A stretch of DNA of 64,000 nt from Nodosilinea sp. FACHB-131 (GTDB lineage: Bacteria; Cyanobacteriota; Cyanobacteriia; Phormidesmidales; Phormidesmidaceae). The position numbers and the translations under genes are program-made. The stretch is taken from the NCBI RefSeq assembly GCF_014695395.1, contig NZ_JACJOF010000027.1, positions 310,001 through 374,000 of the forward strand, read 5' to 3'. The notes beneath the pieces are model-generated. The model did not search any database and was not told where the DNA came from. It worked only from the letters and a program-made list of their open reading frames with translations. Below are positions 61,763 through 64,000 of the stretch, piece after piece (the stretch's first letter is position 1; every line of letters starts with the position of its first letter).

Positions 61763-64000
61763 ATGACCACAGATTTTCGACCCTACACGCCTACCAACGC
61801 GGCTGAAGAGCCTGACCCGGCTAACGGCAAGGCCAACAGCTTAGACCCCATGGTCAGCCAATCTGAAGGGTTGATGTATCGCGGGGCAACCTACGGCTCA
61901 GACGTGAAAAACACGGTCAAAATTACACAGCGATCGCAGTTTGGCTGGGTGCAGTGGTTCAGCAACCTGAGCGTGCGGCAAAAGCAGATGGCGGGCCTGT
62001 TTACCTCCGAGGCGATCTCGGTGCTGGGCCTGGTGGGGGTGGGGTCGCTGTTGATTATCTCTGGCGGGCGCAGTCAGCTGCTCAACCAGGCTAAGGCTGA
62101 GCTGGCAGTCACCGACATTGAATACAACATCAAAATCAATCAGATGGGATTTGGCTTTCGAGGCCAGTCTGACAACCGCGCCATTATCGATGCGGCGGCG
62201 GCCTACGCCCGGGGCGAAGCCGTGCCGTCGAGCGCGATCGCCTCAGTGCAGCAAATTCTCAAAAACGAAATCAAGGCCCGCAACATTGAGTACGCCACCC
62301 TGGTGGGCAACGATCTGAGAATCATTGCCAATGCCAACCGCGATCGCCGAGGCCAGTCGTTTGACCCCAATGGCCTGGTGGGTACGGTGCTGCAAAACCC
62401 GCGTCAGGTCAAAACTAGCGCCATTGTTAGTTGGGCAGAGCTGCGCAATGAGGCACCTCCCCTACCAGCGGGTTTCACTGACCAAGACGCGCTGATTCGC
62501 TACACCGTTACCCCGGTTAGCGACCCAGTCTCGGGGCTGGTGGTGGGGGCGCTGGTCTCTGGCGATATTGTCAACGGCAAAGATGCTATTCCCAGGGAGG
62601 CGATCGCGCCCTTTAGCAACGGCTACAGCGCCATTTACCAGCGGGGCGAAGAGGGTTTTGAGGTCGCCACCGGTCTCTACACCGGCGACAACCCGGAGAT
62701 TGATCAGGCTGCCGCCAACGTGCCCCTCGACTCATTAACTCTGGTTGAGCAGGCCGCCGCTCGCCCCGGAGAGGAGGTGACCCGCCGCGATCGCATCAAC
62801 GGCACTACCTACACCCTGGCCGCCCGCGCCATCGAAGATTTTAGCGGCGAGCCGGTCGCGGTGATGGTGCGCGGTACCTCCGAAGCAGGCCTCAACGCCA
62901 TGATTGGCAACAGCTTGCGGCTGCAAATGCTAATTGCCCTAGCCGCCCTAGCCGCCAACGTAGGAATTGCCGCTCTGCTAGGCCGATCCATTTTGCGCCC
63001 GCTGCAAAATCTTCAGCAGGCCACCTGGAAGTTTGGCATGGGCGATCGCCAAGCCCGCGCTGAGATCTACGCCACCGACGAGGTGGGTCAGGTGGCTCAG
63101 GCCTTTAACCAACTGACCGAGAATATCACCGCGTCAGAAGATCTGCTGCGCCGCCAGGGCAAACAAGAGCAGCTCGCCGCCGCCCGGGCTAACCTGCTGG
63201 CCGGTCTGACCGGTCGCATTCGCCAGTCGCTCGACGAGCAAACCATTCTCAGCACCTCCGTGGAGGGCCTGCGAGAAGTCCTTGAGGTCGATCGCGTGCT
63301 GATCTACCGCTTTCATGCTGACTTCAAAGGTGGCGACATTACCGCTGAGGCGGTAAGACGGGGCTGGAAACGAGCCATGGGTCAAACCATTGCCGACCCC
63401 CTCACGCCCGAAGCCCTGGAGCGCTACTACGCCGGGCGAGTGACCTCAATGACCAACCGTACCGAGGCCCAACTCTCCCACTGCCACTGCGACATTCTGG
63501 AGAAACTGGAGGTGATGGCCAATATGGTAGCCCCGCTGCTGGTCGGCGATGAACTGGTTGGCCTGCTATGCGTGCACCAGTGCGATCGCCCCCGCGACTG
63601 GACCACCGATGAAATTGATCTGCTCCAGCAGGTCGCCGTCCAGATTGGCTACGCCCTCAGTCAGGCTCGCGTGCTGCAACAGCAGGAAGTTACCGCCACC
63701 CGCGAGCGCCAGATTACTGAAATCGTCTCCCTCATGCGCGAAAGCCTCGACCAGGATCGCATCTTCCGCGCCGCCGTTACTGAAACCCGCCGGGCTCTGC
63801 AAACCGACCGCGTGAGTGTGTACCAGTTCGACGACACCTGGAGGGGCACCTTTGTCGCTGAGTCGGTGGGGCAAGGGTGGCCTGCCGCCCTCGAAGACAA
63901 GGTCTACGACCCCTGCTTCAAAGAGAAATACATCGAACAGTACCGCCAGGGCCGGGTGCAGGCGGTGTCTAACCTGGCTGAGGCCGGGTTGACCGAGTGC
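61763..64000 (+). CDS. pixJ: Phototaxis MCP PixJ with two bilin-type GAF domains, 5' part (runs off the edge)
   Basis: The frame is open from the ATG at 61763 to the edge (746 residues). A membrane helix lies at about 80-100 (SVLGLVGVGSLLIISGG). A periplasmic sensor of about 285 residues follows, then helix 2 at about 386-408 (LQMLIALAALAANVGIAALL) and HAMP. GAF1 has Cys574-His575 in SHCHCDILEKLEVMANMV, the position of the bilin Cys in cyanobacteriochromes. GAF2 has the DXCF motif at 716-719 (YDPCFKEKYIEQYRQGR), and its CH-type Cys is the last residue (746, GLTEC). A DXCF GAF is expected to be a blue/green or blue/teal sensor. The signalling domain lies outside the window. Confidence 0.9.
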   Translation, partial: MTTDFRPYTPTNAAEEPDPANGKANSLDPMVSQSEGLMYRGATYGSDVKNTVKITQRSQFGWVQWFSNLSVRQKQMAGLFTSEAISVLGLVGVGSLLIISGGRSQLLNQAKAELAVTDIEYNIKINQMGFGFRGQSDNRAIIDAAAAYARGEAVPSSAIASVQQILKNEIKARNIEYATLVGNDLRIIANANRDRRGQSFDPNGLVGTVLQNPRQVKTSAIVSWAELRNEAPPLPAGFTDQDALIRYTVTPVSDPVSGLVVGALVSGDIVNGKDAIPREAIAPFSNGYSAIYQRGEEGFEVATGLYTGDNPEIDQAAANVPLDSLTLVEQAAARPGEEVTRRDRINGTTYTLAARAIEDFSGEPVAVMVRGTSEAGLNAMIGNSLRLQMLIALAALAANVGIAALLGRSILRPLQNLQQATWKFGMGDRQARAEIYATDEVGQVAQAFNQLTENITASEDLLRRQGKQEQLAAARANLLAGLTGRIRQSLDEQTILSTSVEGLREVLEVDRVLIYRFHADFKGGDITAEAVRRGWKRAMGQTIADPLTPEALERYYAGRVTSMTNRTEAQLSHCHCDILEKLEVMANMVAPLLVGDELVGLLCVHQCDRPRDWTTDEIDLLQQVAVQIGYALSQARVLQQQEVTATRERQITEIVSLMRESLDQDRIFRAAVTETRRALQTDRVSVYQFDDTWRGTFVAESVGQGWPAALEDKVYDPCFKEKYIEQYRQGRVQAVSNLAEAGLTEC

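Overview
The window is a chromosomal segment of a filamentous cyanobacterium, most like the Leptolyngbya/Nodosilinea/Phormidium group. The evidence is the very frequent HIP1 octamer GCGATCGC throughout, a phycobilisome-type globin, cyanobacterial-type PatA/PilG, HmpF and PixJ taxis proteins, and gene families largely restricted to cyanobacteria. Most of it is ordinary, densely packed, GC-rich coding DNA. No tRNA, rRNA, CRISPR array, prophage or intact insertion sequence was recognised.

Layout. Positions 1-7.9 kb carry housekeeping and metabolic genes: a UbiG-type methyltransferase cut by the left edge, a TonB-like protein, an acetyltransferase, hisC, a PIN/TRAM protein, aroA, an acyl-carrier-like protein and a YqeY protein. 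From 8 to 11.2 kb, on the minus strand, lie a degenerate REP-type transposase relative, an orphan phycobilisome-like globin and a membrane protein whose kinase domain has lost its catalytic Asp. From 11.5 to 15 kb come cobM and then a complete guanidine-degradation unit: a guanidine-I riboswitch with its terminator, a nickel-type guanidine hydrolase (gdmH) and its nickel chaperones hypA and hypB. From 15 to 22.4 kb there is a 2TM protein, a frameshifted DUF1838 gene, a Trypco1-type protein, a candidate structured RNA with its own promoter, a coiled-coil membrane protein, a PlsY/phosphotransferase fusion and an M23 peptidase. From 22.4 to 30.8 kb are peptidase M28, SDR, mnmG, a cystine lyase, a RecB-like nuclease and small conserved proteins.

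The right half is dominated by surface behaviour and motility. hmpF (minus strand) diverges from a five-gene chemotaxis-like operon: PATAN-REC, REC, CheW, MCP and a CheA-REC hybrid of 1502 residues (33.3-43.1 kb). This corresponds to pilGHIJL/hmpABCDE, which controls type IV pilus motility. After glcD and several small genes comes a cellulose-type exopolysaccharide cluster (48.2-58.6 kb): an outer-membrane barrel protein, a TPR protein overlapping it by ATGA, a GH8 glucanase, BcsB, and BcsA with a PilZ domain. The barrel and TPR genes together look like a split BcsC. The window closes with a second taxis operon, pixGHIJ (59.5 kb to the edge). Its PixJ carries bilin-binding-type GAF domains, so it is a phototaxis operon. 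Two taxis operons on either side of a c-di-GMP-responsive cellulose cluster suggest a neighbourhood devoted to gliding, phototaxis and aggregation.

The points most worth checking are the riboswitch-gdmH-hypAB unit, the split BcsC arrangement with short tandem repeats at the gene junctions, the PlsY/phosphotransferase fusion, the putative pseudokinase, the 6S-like RNA candidate, the repeated DLF/DLExLL motifs in the CheA linker, and the tandem GAF domains of PixJ. Functional statements are homology recognitions made by reading the sequence; no database search was run.
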